A DNA stretch of 39,246 nt from Neobacillus bataviensis LMG 21833 (GTDB taxonomy: Bacteria > Bacillota > Bacilli > Bacillales > Cytobacillaceae): the NCBI RefSeq assembly GCF_000307875.1, contig NZ_AJLS01000136.1, positions 1 through 39,246 on the forward strand, given 5' to 3'. Made by a program: the position numbers and the translations under genes. Shown in pieces: positions 16,021-24,401 of the stretch (position 1 is the stretch's first letter; each line of letters opens with the position of its first letter). The notes under the pieces are model-generated. The model did not search any database, was not told where the DNA came from, and saw only the letters and a program-made list of their open reading frames with translations.

Positions 16021-17097
16021 TTACAGCTTTTCATCAGCAACACTGGCTGCATGTAGAATTAAATTTTTTACAAAATGGTTAAAACTAGCAAATCGAGCAT
16101 CATTTGTTTGCCCTTTTTTATAGCGATAATAGATCTGCTGACCAATAACAGCCAGTTTAAAATAAGCAAAGGTTAAGTAAAAATTGAAATTAGTAATATC
16201 GCGGCCACTTTTTTTCGCATATTGCTCAATAAATTCGTTTCTTGTAAAAAACCCTTCATTTACAGCAGTAACTGGAGGATTTCTAAGCCCGTTAATTAAC
16301 AGTTCCGAATCATCACTCTGATTCCAATAACCCATGGCGACACCTAGGTCTGCAAGCGGATCACCAACCGTTGTCATCTCCCAATCAAATAACCCGACCA
16401 TTTCTGAATAATGATTAGTAAACATGGCATTATTAAATTTATAATCATAATGGATAATCGTGGACGCATGTACTTTAGGTGTATGTTCAACAAGCCATTT
16501 TTTTAAGGAATCGACAACTGCAATTTCATCGGTCTTCGCCCGCTCATAGCGGCCAATCCAGCCATGAACCTGTCTTTCCATAAATCCCTCAGGCTTGCTA
16601 ATTTCTGCGAGTCCTGTTTGCTTGTAGTCAATGGCATGTAATTCAACCAGTTTGTCAACCATGACTTGCGATAGGTGCCGACACAGCTCCTTCGTGACTT
16701 GAGTCCCATCAGGGAATGATGTATCGATCACAACACCTTTTTTTCTTTCCATTAGAAAAAATGGACTGCCGACAGTGGATTGATTTTCTGAAAATAGAAG
16801 TGGCTTTGGAGCTACAGAAAAAATTGGATTTAACTCAGTGAGAATTTTAAATTCTCTCGCCATATCGTGTGCCTTCGGTGCAACTGGCCCAAGGGGAGGA
16901 CGTCTTAATACAGCCTCCCAGTCACCCATCTTTAGTTGGTAGGTTAAATTAGAATGTCCTGCGGAAAATTGGAGGATTTCGAGCGGTTCCTCTGGCAATG
17001 ATTCTACATTTTCCCGAAGAAACTTTTCCAACTCAAGTAAATCCAATTCTTCACCTTTTCTAACTTGAATCGTATCCCTGTTCATTTGACGGCGCAT
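16021..17097 (-). CDS. APH-like phosphotransferase (ACAD10/LvaA-type)
   Basis: A 358-aa kinase-fold protein of the aminoglycoside-phosphotransferase family found beside acyl-CoA genes. Seen are the nucleotide-loop FSAGHSNLTYQLKMG, the lysine-equivalent segment AVLRRPPLGP, Brenner's motif HYDYKFNN (H-x-D-x4-N) and metal-binding GLFDWEMTTVGDPLADLG. Relatives in ACAD10/11 and the levulinate pathway (LvaA) phosphorylate 4-hydroxyacyl-CoA. Antibiotic resistance is unlikely given the context. GAGGAGG six bases before ATG 17097 fixes the start. Second gene of the thioesterase-led operon, 16 bases before the ComB-like gene. Confidence 0.85.
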   Translation of the reverse strand: MRRQMNRDTIQVRKGEELDLLELEKFLRENVESLPEEPLEILQFSAGHSNLTYQLKMGDWEAVLRRPPLGPVAPKAHDMAREFKILTELNPIFSVAPKPLLFSENQSTVGSPFFLMERKKGVVIDTSFPDGTQVTKELCRHLSQVMVDKLVELHAIDYKQTGLAEISKPEGFMERQVHGWIGRYERAKTDEIAVVDSLKKWLVEHTPKVHASTIIHYDYKFNNAMFTNHYSEMVGLFDWEMTTVGDPLADLGVAMGYWNQSDDSELLINGLRNPPVTAVNEGFFTRNEFIEQYAKKSGRDITNFNFYLTFAYFKLAVIGQQIYYRYKKGQTNDARFASFNHFVKNLILHAASVADEKL

Positions 17098-17141
17098 TTT
17101 TTGCCTCCTCACTTTAGAAAATTCCGACCACTTAAGACAAG

Positions 17142-17549
17142 TTATGAAAGAACTAAATAACCCTTTAATTCCTTTTTTAACAATTCAGGAATTTGTTCAC
17201 TTTTTTGTGTTTCAAAATTGAAATAAACCATAATCGCATTCCCTTGAGCGATAAGTTCATTTGTCTTGATTGAGACGACATCATGCTCAAGCTGAAAGCT
17301 CTTTGTTCCAATTTTTGAAACATAGGTTTTAATGGATAACTCCTGCCCGAAATACCCTTGACTAATAAAATCACATTTCGTGGAAGCCAAAATAAAATTC
17401 CAATTTTCTATATTCATTTTAAAACCTAACTGTTCAATAAAACGGATTCGTGCCTCTTCCAAATAAATAAAATAGCTTGTGTTATTTATATGACCGAGAG
17501 CATCCGTTTCGCTGAAACGTACCGTTACATGTGTTTCATGCACAACCAC
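17142..17549 (-). CDS. Hot-dog acyl-CoA thioesterase (YbgC/4-HBT family)
   Basis: A 135-aa single hot-dog domain with the family signature VRFSETDALGHINNTSYFIYLEEARIRF split around the catalytic aspartate (SETDALGHINN). It hydrolyses acyl-CoA thioesters, probably releasing CoA from cluster intermediates. Starts at GTG 17549 or GTG 17543 both fit the GAGGTG site; the second gives better spacing. It is the first gene of a likely operon (thioesterase, kinase, phosphatase, hydratase, reductase). A TetR-type palindrome lies 31 bases upstream. Confidence 0.88.
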   Translation of the reverse strand: MVVHETHVTVRFSETDALGHINNTSYFIYLEEARIRFIEQLGFKMNIENWNFILASTKCDFISQGYFGQELSIKTYVSKIGTKSFQLEHDVVSIKTNELIAQGNAIMVYFNFETQKSEQIPELLKKELKGYLVLS

Positions 17550-17579
17550 TTCACCTCAATTGTTAACGCATTAATCTTG

Positions 17580-17597
17580 ATACTAACCGGTTGGTAT
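17580..17597. promoter_or_regulatory. TetR-type operator, copy 1
   Basis: ATACTAACCGGTTGGTAT is an 18-bp palindrome with one mismatched pair. It lies just upstream of the thioesterase-led operon and downstream of the tetR gene. It shares the pattern ATACTRACCRGTTRGTAT with the site at 20770-20787, upstream of the other operon of the cluster. Binding by the TetR protein encoded at 17655-18221 is an inference. Confidence 0.65.
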
Positions 17598-17608
17598 TTA
17601 TTTTTAAA

Positions 17609-17645
17609 AAAAGAAAGGGGAATTTCCCGAAATGCCCCTCTCTTC
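17609..17645 (-). terminator. Terminator of the tetR gene
   Basis: On the minus strand an interrupted stem (AGAGGGG and ATTT against AAAT and CCCCTTTCT) is followed by a T-rich run. It separates tetR from the thioesterase operon, so the latter starts at its own promoter near the operator. Confidence 0.75.
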
Positions 17646-17654
17646 ATTTTTTCG

Positions 17655-18221
17655 TCAATTAACTTGAATTCCCTTTAAAATCATTTCGACAAAAATCTCT
17701 GCTACTTCACGATCAGTGCAGATTCCGTTTGGATTAAACCACTGGTAACTCCAATTCGTTATTCCCAAAATTCCAAACGTGATGATAGAGGCATTTAAAT
17801 CATGACGAAATTCACCATTTTCGATTCCCTTCTTGATCAAATCCTCAATATTTATTCGGAACCGCTCACGCTTTGAATGAATGAGACTTGAGTGTTCCTC
17901 ATTTAAATTTTTCAATTCCCGAAAAAATATTTTTGCTGCAGAACCACTAGTTTTAATATCGGAAAGGAGCATAAAAACAATTTCAAATAATTTTTCTTTA
18001 CAGGACTTTGCTGGATCCTTAAAAATCCTGTCCTGGTGTACAAGTAAATCATCAATGTACCCTAAATGGATATCCATTAACAATTCTTCTTTACTTGAAA
18101 AATAATAGTAAAAAGTTCCTTTCGTTACACCTAGCGAATCCACTATATCTTGGATTGATGTCTCACTAAACCCCTTTTTTTCAAATAAGCGGATGCTTTG
18201 TTCCGTTATTTTCTCTTTCAC
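17655..18221 (-). CDS. TetR/AcrR family regulator of the acyl-CoA cluster
   Basis: A 188-aa regulator. The N-terminal helix-turn-helix (FSETSIQDIVDSLGVTKGTF then YYYFSSKEELL, about residues 19-47) is typical of TetR proteins. The all-helical remainder binds ligand and dimerises. GTG 18221 has GAGG eight bases upstream. It sits between the ligase and thioesterase genes on the same strand, with palindromic operators in front of both transcription units. By analogy with FadR-type repressors an acyl-CoA is the probable inducer, which is inference. Confidence 0.9.
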   Translation of the reverse strand: MKEKITEQSIRLFEKKGFSETSIQDIVDSLGVTKGTFYYYFSSKEELLMDIHLGYIDDLLVHQDRIFKDPAKSCKEKLFEIVFMLLSDIKTSGSAAKIFFRELKNLNEEHSSLIHSKRERFRINIEDLIKKGIENGEFRHDLNASIITFGILGITNWSYQWFNPNGICTDREVAEIFVEMILKGIQVN

Positions 18222-18309
18222 TGTCCTGTCCTCACAATCTGTTAAATGGTCTGGTGAAAATTATATCATAAGATTAACCTCTCCTTTAATCATCAATCTA
18301 ACGAAACCA

Positions 18310-19923
18310 CTAGTTTTTTAGTGATTCTTCCCTTAACGCCCGGCGAAGGATTTTTCCAACGCCTGTTTTTGGTAATTGATCACGAAATTCAACAATATGT
18401 GGTACTTTATAGGCCGCCATGTTTTGCTTACAATATTGGATGATTTCCTGCTCTGTTGCACTTTTTCCAGCCTTTAGGACAACAACAGCTTTCACATCCT
18501 CTCCTCTATACGGATCCGGAACACCAATACAAACGGCTTCTTGGACAGATGGATGTTCGTACAAAACTTCTTCAATGTCACGCGGATAAATATTGTACCC
18601 GCTCGCAATGATTAAATCTTTTTTGCGGTCAACGATGTAAAGATAGCCATCTTCATCAACCCTTGCAATGTCACCAGTATAGAGCCAGCCGTCACGAAGT
18701 GTATTGGCCGTCTCCTCCGGCATATTCCAATAACCCTTCATGATCTGCGGGCCTTTAATAATCACTTCACCAAGTTCACCAACAGGTACCTCCGTTGTAC
18801 CAGTTGCTACATCCACTATTTTATATTCCGTTGATGGTACCCCAATACCGACACTTCCCGGCTTCCGCTCCGCAAATGGGGGATTACAGTGTGTCGTAGG
18901 AGAAGCTTCCGATAACCCGTAGCCCTCTAAAATTTTCGATCCCGTTTTCCTTTCAAAACTGCGAAGTAGTTCAACCGGCATCGGTGCCGAGCCGCTGTTA
19001 CATGTTTTTATACTATTAATGCCATACTGCTCTGCATGGGGGTGGCTAGTAATTGCGACATACATCGTTGGCACACCAGGAAAAGTCGTTGGCTGCTCAT
19101 TTTTTATCGTATTCAATACCTCTTCTAAATCAAAGCGCGGAAGCATGATCGATTCTGCACCAATATAAATCGATAGGTTCATACAGGATGTCATCCCAAA
19201 AACATGGAAGAGAGGAATAACTGTTAAACATTTCTCCTGGCCAAATTTCAAATCATCTTTAAAAAACTCGTGACACTGGATCACATTTGCTAGGATATTG
19301 CGATGGGTTAACATCGCCCCTTTTGATCTTCCCGTTGTGCCGCCGGTATATTGTAGGACAGCAACATCATGCTCCGGTTCAAATTCAATTGGAAGGATTT
19401 TTCCGTTTCCTTCCGCCAAAAAACGATCAAAGGTCCGGTCTGGTTTGAAATCTTGAACTGAGCCTTGCAGGCTGACGACAATAATATTTTTCAAATTTGT
19501 TCGTTCTTGAACGCTTTTTACTCGTGAATAAAGAGCATCGAGTACGACAATTGTTTCAGCGTCCGAATCCTTAAGAATATATTCAAGCTCCCGTTCTACG
19601 GACATCGGGTTCACTTGGGTTACAATCCCCCCGGAGATCAATATTCCGTAGTAAGAAATAACGTATTGAGGACAGTTTGGCAGCATAATCGCCACCCGAT
19701 CCCCCTTTTGAACCTGATTTTGCTGCAGGGCAGAAGTAAAAGCGAAAGCTAGAGAATGTAATTGTCCGTAAGTAATCTTTTTTCCATAAAAGGATAAGGC
19801 ATTATTAGCAGGGTAAGTTGAGGCAGTTTCTTGAAGAATTTGTCCTAATGGTTTATTAGGGATGTTCACATTTGTATCAATTGCTTCAGGATAATGCGCA
19901 AGCCATGCTTTCTTTTCACTCAT
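18310..19923 (-). CDS. Long-chain fatty acid-CoA ligase (AMP-binding)
   Basis: A 537-aa acyl-adenylate-forming enzyme that activates a free fatty acid to acyl-CoA with ATP. The AMP-binding P-loop is YTGGTTGRSKGAMLTH (about 185-200). Further motifs are GYGLSEASPTTH, the hinge segment GWLYTGDIARVDEDGYLYI and DRKKDLIIASGYNIYP, and the C-terminal lysine in PKTGVGKILRRALR. ATG 19923 follows GGAGGGG by five bases; the upstream open frame to 19959 lacks a site. It lies 36 bases after the SDR gene, likely one transcript. Chain length of the substrate is not readable. Confidence 0.93.
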   Translation of the reverse strand: MSEKKAWLAHYPEAIDTNVNIPNKPLGQILQETASTYPANNALSFYGKKITYGQLHSLAFAFTSALQQNQVQKGDRVAIMLPNCPQYVISYYGILISGGIVTQVNPMSVERELEYILKDSDAETIVVLDALYSRVKSVQERTNLKNIIVVSLQGSVQDFKPDRTFDRFLAEGNGKILPIEFEPEHDVAVLQYTGGTTGRSKGAMLTHRNILANVIQCHEFFKDDLKFGQEKCLTVIPLFHVFGMTSCMNLSIYIGAESIMLPRFDLEEVLNTIKNEQPTTFPGVPTMYVAITSHPHAEQYGINSIKTCNSGSAPMPVELLRSFERKTGSKILEGYGLSEASPTTHCNPPFAERKPGSVGIGVPSTEYKIVDVATGTTEVPVGELGEVIIKGPQIMKGYWNMPEETANTLRDGWLYTGDIARVDEDGYLYIVDRKKDLIIASGYNIYPRDIEEVLYEHPSVQEAVCIGVPDPYRGEDVKAVVVLKAGKSATEQEIIQYCKQNMAAYKVPHIVEFRDQLPKTGVGKILRRALREESLKN

Positions 19924-19959
19924 TTGATCCCCTCCAAAATGTATTTTCTTATCTATCAA

Positions 19960-20712
19960 TTAAAATGTTAGTCCGCCGCCGTCGACGGAAAGTGTTGCGC
20001 CTGTAATATACGAGGCTTCATCAGATGCTAAAAATAAAACCGCATTCGCTACTTCATCGGGTGTTCCAATTCTCCCCAACGCATTGGCACGTGAAATAAT
20101 CGGCCATTTTCGTTCATTCTGCTTCCAGTTATCGATAATTTTAGTATTAATGACCCCAGGAGCAATCGCATTCACGCGAATATTGTATTTTCCGTATTCC
20201 AGTGCAGCATTCTGTGTTAGCACAACAACACCAGCTTTTGAAGCATTGTAAGCGGAAACATATTTCTGCCCTTTTAATCCCAACAAACTTGAGGTATTAA
20301 TAATGGCCCCACCGCCCGATTTCATTAATTCGGGGACAGCATATTTAATTCCTAGAAAAACACCTTTAAGGTTAATATCGACGACACGATCCCATTCTTC
20401 CTCTGACAAATCGACACTTCTTACTTCGGTATTACCGATTCCAGCGTTGTTGAACATAATGTGTAAGCCGCCAAAGTTTTCTGTAGTTTTATTAATTAGT
20501 TCTTTCATCTGTTTCGAATCCGATACGTCAGTTTTTACATAAATCGCCTTTCCACCACTTTCCAGTATAAGGCTGACTGTTCCTTCGCCAGTAACAGTGT
20601 CTACATCGGCGACTGTAACACAAGCCCCTTCCGAAGCAAAACGAATGGCGGCTGCACGTCCAATTCCACTCCCTCCACCTGTTACAATTGCGGTTTTACC
20701 ACTTAATTTCAT
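19960..20712 (-). CDS. Short-chain dehydrogenase/reductase (SDR)
   Basis: A 250-aa classical SDR. NAD(P)-binding TGGGSGIGRAAAIRFA (about 11-26), DVSDSKQM, NNAGIG, the catalytic serine in NTSSLLG and the YNASK tyrosine-lysine pair are intact; the end SYITGATLSVDGGGLTF is family-typical. Aspartate at the end of the second strand (VADVD) suggests NAD preference. In this cluster a 3-hydroxyacyl-CoA or alcohol dehydrogenase role is plausible. ATG 20712 has AGGGTGA upstream and is preferred to the GTG at 20721. A TetR-type palindrome lies 58 bases before the start. Confidence 0.9.
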   Translation of the reverse strand: MKLSGKTAIVTGGGSGIGRAAAIRFASEGACVTVADVDTVTGEGTVSLILESGGKAIYVKTDVSDSKQMKELINKTTENFGGLHIMFNNAGIGNTEVRSVDLSEEEWDRVVDINLKGVFLGIKYAVPELMKSGGGAIINTSSLLGLKGQKYVSAYNASKAGVVVLTQNAALEYGKYNIRVNAIAPGVINTKIIDNWKQNERKWPIISRANALGRIGTPDEVANAVLFLASDEASYITGATLSVDGGGLTF

Positions 20713-20769
20713 CAATATCACCCTGCTTTCTTACAGTCATTCGTCTATAGTTCTTTAACAAATCAAACT

Positions 20770-20787
20770 ATACTGACCAGTTAGTAT
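20770..20787. promoter_or_regulatory. TetR-type operator, copy 2
   Basis: ATACTGACCAGTTAGTAT is an imperfect 18-bp palindrome (7 of 9 pairs) upstream of the SDR-ligase unit. It matches the palindrome at 17580-17597 in 15 of 18 positions, suggesting one regulator for both units. Confidence 0.65.
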
Positions 20788-20873
20788 GTCATATGTACAA
20801 TTATACCTCTTAGACTTACATATTCATATCCTTTTCTAAATATTCAAATAAATTTTTGATACCAATTCTATTA

Positions 20874-21068
20874 TCAAAATCTTCTGTTAGATTTTTTCTG
20901 CTTATTCATGACCTCATAAGATTTTTCAATAATATCCGTTAAGACGTCACCTTTATAAATTCTGCCAAGTTTAATTCCTTGTTGATAATACTCGACAATT
21001 TCATCCAGCATTAGGGAGGTTTCTTTTGTAATCCTTACATTTAATTGAATTCTTTCATTTTCAGACAT
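20874..21068 (-). CDS. Small ribbon-helix-helix-like protein
   Basis: A 64-aa protein whose N-terminal strand (RIQLNVRITKETSLMLDEIV) and following helices (YKGDVLTDIIEKSYEVM) match the Arc/CopG ribbon-helix-helix layout. It therefore probably binds DNA as a dimer. No toxin gene is adjacent, so a toxin-antitoxin pair is not suggested. AGGAGTG seven bases before the ATG supports the start. It lies alone between the SDR promoter region and the divergent vanW gene. Confidence 0.7.
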   Translation of the reverse strand: MSENERIQLNVRITKETSLMLDEIVEYYQQGIKLGRIYKGDVLTDIIEKSYEVMNKQKKSNRRF

Positions 21069-21253
21069 GACCAGACACTCCTATCCATGTGTTTGCGTAG
21101 TGCTAGCAATGAACTATTTATTTGGTATTCATTGCTACTATACTATAATTCTGCATTTTTTTCATTCGAAAAAATAAAAAACATTCTTTACTCATAATGG
21201 TACATGAAATGGTAAATTGCTACAAATATTAGAAGCAGGAGGGGTGAAAAGAG

Positions 21254-22135
21254 ATGATTTTACCTTGGATATTCGGAATATTACTTACGGCTCAACCATT
21301 ACATACTTCAGATCAATTAATCATAACAAAAGACGACATCAATGTAACCTATATCAATCGTATGGACTTTTCTTTTCCATATACTGATTTGCCGATTATC
21401 GATTCCAAAAAATACAATCAATTTTTGGATCAGCTAGACAAACAATTTTCCACAGCACCTACAGATGCAAGCCTAGATTCAACCGGTAATATCCTATCGG
21501 AGCAAGTGGGTTATCGGATCCATCGTCAAGCCTTTACTGAACAATTCTATGCCTATTTCTTTTCACAGAGACAGGGAAAATTTGAAATTCCCATGCTCTC
21601 TGTTTATCCAAAAGTGGATAGTGAATTACTAGAGGATATTCGAAGCAAGCGGATTGGACGATACGTTACCTCATTTAATTCGCAAAATAAAAAACGCACC
21701 ACGAATATTAAATTGGCAGCGAAGGCCATTAACAATTATGTCGTCTTTCCGGGAGAAACATTTTCTTTTAACAAAGTGGTCGGAAAACGTACAGCTACAA
21801 AAGGGTATTTAAAGGCTAAGGTAATTGTTAGAGGGGAATTTTCAGAGGACATTGGCGGCGGAATTTGCCAAGTATCCTCTACACTTTTTAATGCTGTTGA
21901 TAATGCCGGGTTAAAGATTGTCCAGCGTTTTTCCCACAGTAGAAAGGTTCCCTACATTCCTCCTGGCCGAGATGCAACTGTAAGCTGGTATGGACCCGAT
22001 TTTGAATTTAAAAATATGTATACCCAACCGGTATTAATCCGTGCGAGAACGCTCGGAAATATATTAGTTATTAAACTATATTCTTCAGAAGGGATTGAAT
22101 ACAAGCCGAAAAAGATTCCTGACGCACCGTATTAA
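21254..22135 (+). CDS. VanW family protein
   Basis: A 293-aa exported or membrane-anchored protein with a hydrophobic N-terminus (MILPWIFGILLTAQPL) and a VanW domain. The domain contains VVFPGETFSFNKVVGKRTA, GYLKAKVIVRGEFSEDIGGG, ICQVSSTLFNAVDNAGL, RFSHSRKVPYIPPGRDATVS and a beta-rich end. VanW proteins are common in Bacillaceae cell envelopes and their role is unknown. The name reflects a vancomycin cluster member, but no van genes are here. Start ATG has GGAGGGG nine bases upstream. A shared terminator follows. Confidence 0.9.
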   Translation: MILPWIFGILLTAQPLHTSDQLIITKDDINVTYINRMDFSFPYTDLPIIDSKKYNQFLDQLDKQFSTAPTDASLDSTGNILSEQVGYRIHRQAFTEQFYAYFFSQRQGKFEIPMLSVYPKVDSELLEDIRSKRIGRYVTSFNSQNKKRTTNIKLAAKAINNYVVFPGETFSFNKVVGKRTATKGYLKAKVIVRGEFSEDIGGGICQVSSTLFNAVDNAGLKIVQRFSHSRKVPYIPPGRDATVSWYGPDFEFKNMYTQPVLIRARTLGNILVIKLYSSEGIEYKPKKIPDAPY

Positions 22136-22160
22136 AAAAGTCCGCGTATGCGGACTTTTT
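22134..22160. terminator. Bidirectional terminator
   Basis: Stem AAAAAGTCCGC/GCGGACTTTTT with a GTAT loop between the converging vanW gene and the small membrane-protein gene. Confidence 0.9.
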
Positions 22161-22427
22161 CTAACGCTCGTTTTTTAAGGCGCTTTCCAACAATTCCTCA
22201 GAAAATTCTGTTAGGGATGCATTGTTCATCAAATTAAGATTTGTCTTTGGTGAAAAGTTTTTGACTACATTTTGAAGAGGTAGTGCAAAATCTTTACGCT
22301 TCCCTCTTGTTACACCAATTACTGCGGCACTTACGCCAATACCTAAGAGAGATGCCCACATAGCCCCTCTACTTTTTCGTTTTGGTGCAAACATTTTGAA
22401 AAACGGCTGCCTTCTTATGCTTTTCAT
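22161..22427 (-). CDS. Small membrane protein (DUF3918/YrzQ-like)
   Basis: An 88-aa protein with a basic N-terminus (RRQPFFKMFAPKRKSRG), one short hydrophobic segment (AMWASLLGIGVSAAVIGV) and a basic then mixed tail (NLMNNASLTEFSEELLESAL). The layout resembles the DUF3918/YrzQ group of small Bacillus proteins. No function is known. ATG 22427 is chosen since AAGGAG lies eight bases upstream; the GTG at 22436 overlaps that site. Confidence 0.65.
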   Translation of the reverse strand: MKSIRRQPFFKMFAPKRKSRGAMWASLLGIGVSAAVIGVTRGKRKDFALPLQNVVKNFSPKTNLNLMNNASLTEFSEELLESALKNER

Positions 22428-22669
22428 CTTCAGCACTCCTTCTACATGGTATGGAAGGTGTTACAATTCCCTCTTCCATTTGCTTAATTTGTGCATTTTG
22501 ATGAAGAATATGTTTAGGAAACCATACATGCTTTGTTATTTACTGGATGAATGCTGTTCATCGGTTTACATAATATTATTATAATAATCCTCTGATGTTT
22601 TGTTTTAGGGAAAGCACCTCTCTCCGCTTTTTATCATACTATGCAAAAAACAGATTTGAGGTGGTGTCT

Positions 22670-23380
22670 ATGGGAGGTCTAACTTATTTTGATTTCTTGG
22701 CGAAGTTTGGCGTTGGCGGAGCCCATCCCGGTGGAATCCTTTTGACGCAAAACATTCTTTCAAGTGAAAATATTTCCGAAAACTCCCTCGTTTTAGATGC
22801 AGGCTGCGGCACAGGACAAACAGCAGCTTATTTGTACCAGCAATATAAAGCAAAAGTGATTGGTTTGGAAATCAATCCAATTATGGTCGAAAAAGCAAAG
22901 GATCGCTTTCAGACACAACAACTTCCCATTCAATTAATCCATGGATCAATTGAAGAAATACCATTCGACGATCATTCCTTTGATTTTATCTTATCTGAGT
23001 CTGTTTTAGCATTTGTCGATAAACCAAAGGCGCTTAGCGAATTTCATCGTGTGCTAAAAAAAGGCGGCCGGTTAATTGCCAACGAAATGACGATTAACAA
23101 ACGGTTTAATCCACAAGAAGAAGCAGAAATAATGAATTTTTACGCGGTTGATTCCTTATTATTGGAGGAAGACTGGCATCGCTTATTACAAGAGGTTGGT
23201 TTCAAAAACATTGAATTAAAAGCGCAAAACCCAGCACTAAGTCATGGTAACCATGCACCGGAATTTAATTTTTCAAAGGACTTTGAACCCGAGCTTTTTC
23301 ATATCTTGAATGAACATGGAAATATTGTCTTAAAATATCAGGATATTTTAAGCTATCGGGTTATTACAGTTACTAAATAA
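22670..23380 (+). CDS. Class I SAM-dependent methyltransferase
   Basis: A 236-aa methyltransferase with motif I VLDAGCGTGQTAAYL (about 42-56), acidic binding residue in VIGLEINPIMVEKA, IEEIPFDDHSFDFILSES and EFHRVLKKGGRLIANEM. The N-terminal stretch FGVGGAHPGG is characteristic of a Bacillus subgroup; the substrate is unknown. ATG 22670 is chosen since GAGGTGG lies five bases upstream; the open frame extends 25 codons further without a site. Monocistronic with its own terminator. Confidence 0.87.
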   Translation: MGGLTYFDFLAKFGVGGAHPGGILLTQNILSSENISENSLVLDAGCGTGQTAAYLYQQYKAKVIGLEINPIMVEKAKDRFQTQQLPIQLIHGSIEEIPFDDHSFDFILSESVLAFVDKPKALSEFHRVLKKGGRLIANEMTINKRFNPQEEAEIMNFYAVDSLLLEEDWHRLLQEVGFKNIELKAQNPALSHGNHAPEFNFSKDFEPELFHILNEHGNIVLKYQDILSYRVITVTK

Positions 23381-23383
23381 TTG

Positions 23384-23414
23384 AAGGCTCTTTTCCTGCG
23401 GGAAAAGGGCCTTT
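23384..23414 (+). terminator. Terminator of the methyltransferase gene
   Basis: Imperfect stem AAGGC..CTTTTCC/GGAAAAG..GCCTTT directly after the stop codon; the T-run is short. Confidence 0.65.
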
Positions 23415-23546
23415 CGATATACAAGCATTACATACTATATTTTTTTAATTTGTGTATAAAATTGGACAAGACTTGGGTTTTAGCCTTTACATTCCAGCAA
23501 TTCATTTCATATTTTATAGCAAGTCCGTTTAAAGGAGGAAGTTGAA

Positions 23547-23795
23547 GTGGAGTTAAATTATGAACAGGCACGTCGATTAGAAGGTAAAATGATTCAGTAT
23601 AAAAATGAGACTGGGGAATTGGTGGTTGGGAGAGTGATCAAGGTTAGAAAGGAAGGCCTTGAGATTGAAGAGTTTTCTTCTTCCAACACTTCTGATGGTT
23701 ACGGATATGGCTTTTGGGGAAGAAGACCATTTTTTAGACCCCCGGTGTTCGTCCCGTTTGTTGGATTTGGTTTTGCCCCGTTCTTCTTTTTCTAA
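23547..23795 (+). CDS. Small protein with aromatic GF-rich tail, unknown function
   Basis: An 82-aa protein with a perfect AAAGGAGG site eight bases before its GTG start. Residues 1-45 look like a small beta-barrel (GKMIQYKNETGELVVGRVIK, EGLEIEEF). The rest is glycine, phenylalanine and proline rich (YGYGFWGRRPFFRPPVF, VGFGFAPFFFF). Such tails occur in spore-surface and cell-surface proteins, and csgA follows, but assignment to the spore coat is only a guess. It has its own terminator. Confidence 0.75.
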   Translation: MELNYEQARRLEGKMIQYKNETGELVVGRVIKVRKEGLEIEEFSSSNTSDGYGYGFWGRRPFFRPPVFVPFVGFGFAPFFFF

Positions 23796-23807
23796 ACAAA
23801 AAATTGG

Positions 23808-23842
23808 GTAAGTACTTTTGTACTTGCTCATTTTTATTTTTT
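23808..23842 (+). terminator. Terminator of the GF-rich protein gene
   Basis: Eight-bp stem GTAAGTAC/GTACTTGC with TTTT loop, followed by a T-rich run. Confidence 0.8.
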
Positions 23843-23919
23843 GAGACAACTATAATTTTTAAAATGTATATTTGATCCATCACGTTAAAAAATAAGAGCG
23901 TGAAAGGATGATGAAAACA

Positions 23920-24171
23920 ATGGATCAGACTCTGGGGTATTTACGGGAAACATTATCAAATTATACAGAAGATCATTCAGAGGGTCGAAATCTATACAAG
24001 AAACTAAAGGAAGGTGCTTATACATCGGAAGCTTCCTTTGTTCGGGATTTAAACCAAAGAGAAATACATTTTTTAAATCACATGCTGCCAAAAGAAATTA
24101 ACTATGCGAAAGAAGAACAAGATGAAAAGAGAGCACATGAACTTAATGAGGTGTTTGAACTGCTTTTTTAA
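23920..24171 (+). CDS. csgA: Sporulation-specific small protein CsgA
   Basis: An 83-aa helical, charged protein that matches B. subtilis CsgA as I remember it: MDQTLGYLRETLSNYTED at the start, SFVRDLNQREIHFLNHMLPK in the middle and EEQDEKRAHELNEVFELLF at the end. CsgA is a sigma-G-dependent, acid-soluble spore protein of unclear role. ATG 23920 is taken from the family start; AAAGG lies 12 bases upstream, and upstream ATGs at 23908 and 23911 overlap the site. I did not find a convincing sigma-G promoter. A strong terminator follows. Confidence 0.85.
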   Translation: MDQTLGYLRETLSNYTEDHSEGRNLYKKLKEGAYTSEASFVRDLNQREIHFLNHMLPKEINYAKEEQDEKRAHELNEVFELLF

Positions 24172-24175
24172 AGAA

Positions 24176-24213
24176 TCGAAAAAGATGGCAGAATTGTCTG
24201 TCATCTTTTTCGA
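24176..24213 (+). terminator. Terminator of csgA
   Basis: Long stem TCGAAAAAGATG/CATCTTTTTCGA with additional inner pairs, beginning four bases after the stop. Confidence 0.85.
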
Positions 24214-24401
24214 AAATATCTTATTATTCGCACAATTATTTCCTAGGTAAGCGCAAAGTACGACAAAACATGATTCCCACAAATGACTATATTCCCAATT
24301 AATCGACACATTCTATAAGAAACCTACAATCTTGGTACTGATTTCTTCGTTAAAAAGCCTAATACCGACAAATGTTGTATTTTCGTCATTTTTTAACATT
24401 G

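Noticed and set aside
16021..17097. Aminoglycoside resistance gene
   Set aside because: APH-fold protein with acyl-CoA pathway neighbours matches the ACAD10/LvaA-type group rather than resistance enzymes.
20874..21068. Antitoxin of a toxin-antitoxin pair
   Set aside because: Ribbon-helix-helix fold fits, but no small toxin-like gene overlaps or adjoins it.
21254..22135. Vancomycin resistance cluster
   Set aside because: Only a VanW-domain protein is present, a common envelope protein; no ligase, reductase, dipeptidase or sensor genes adjoin it.
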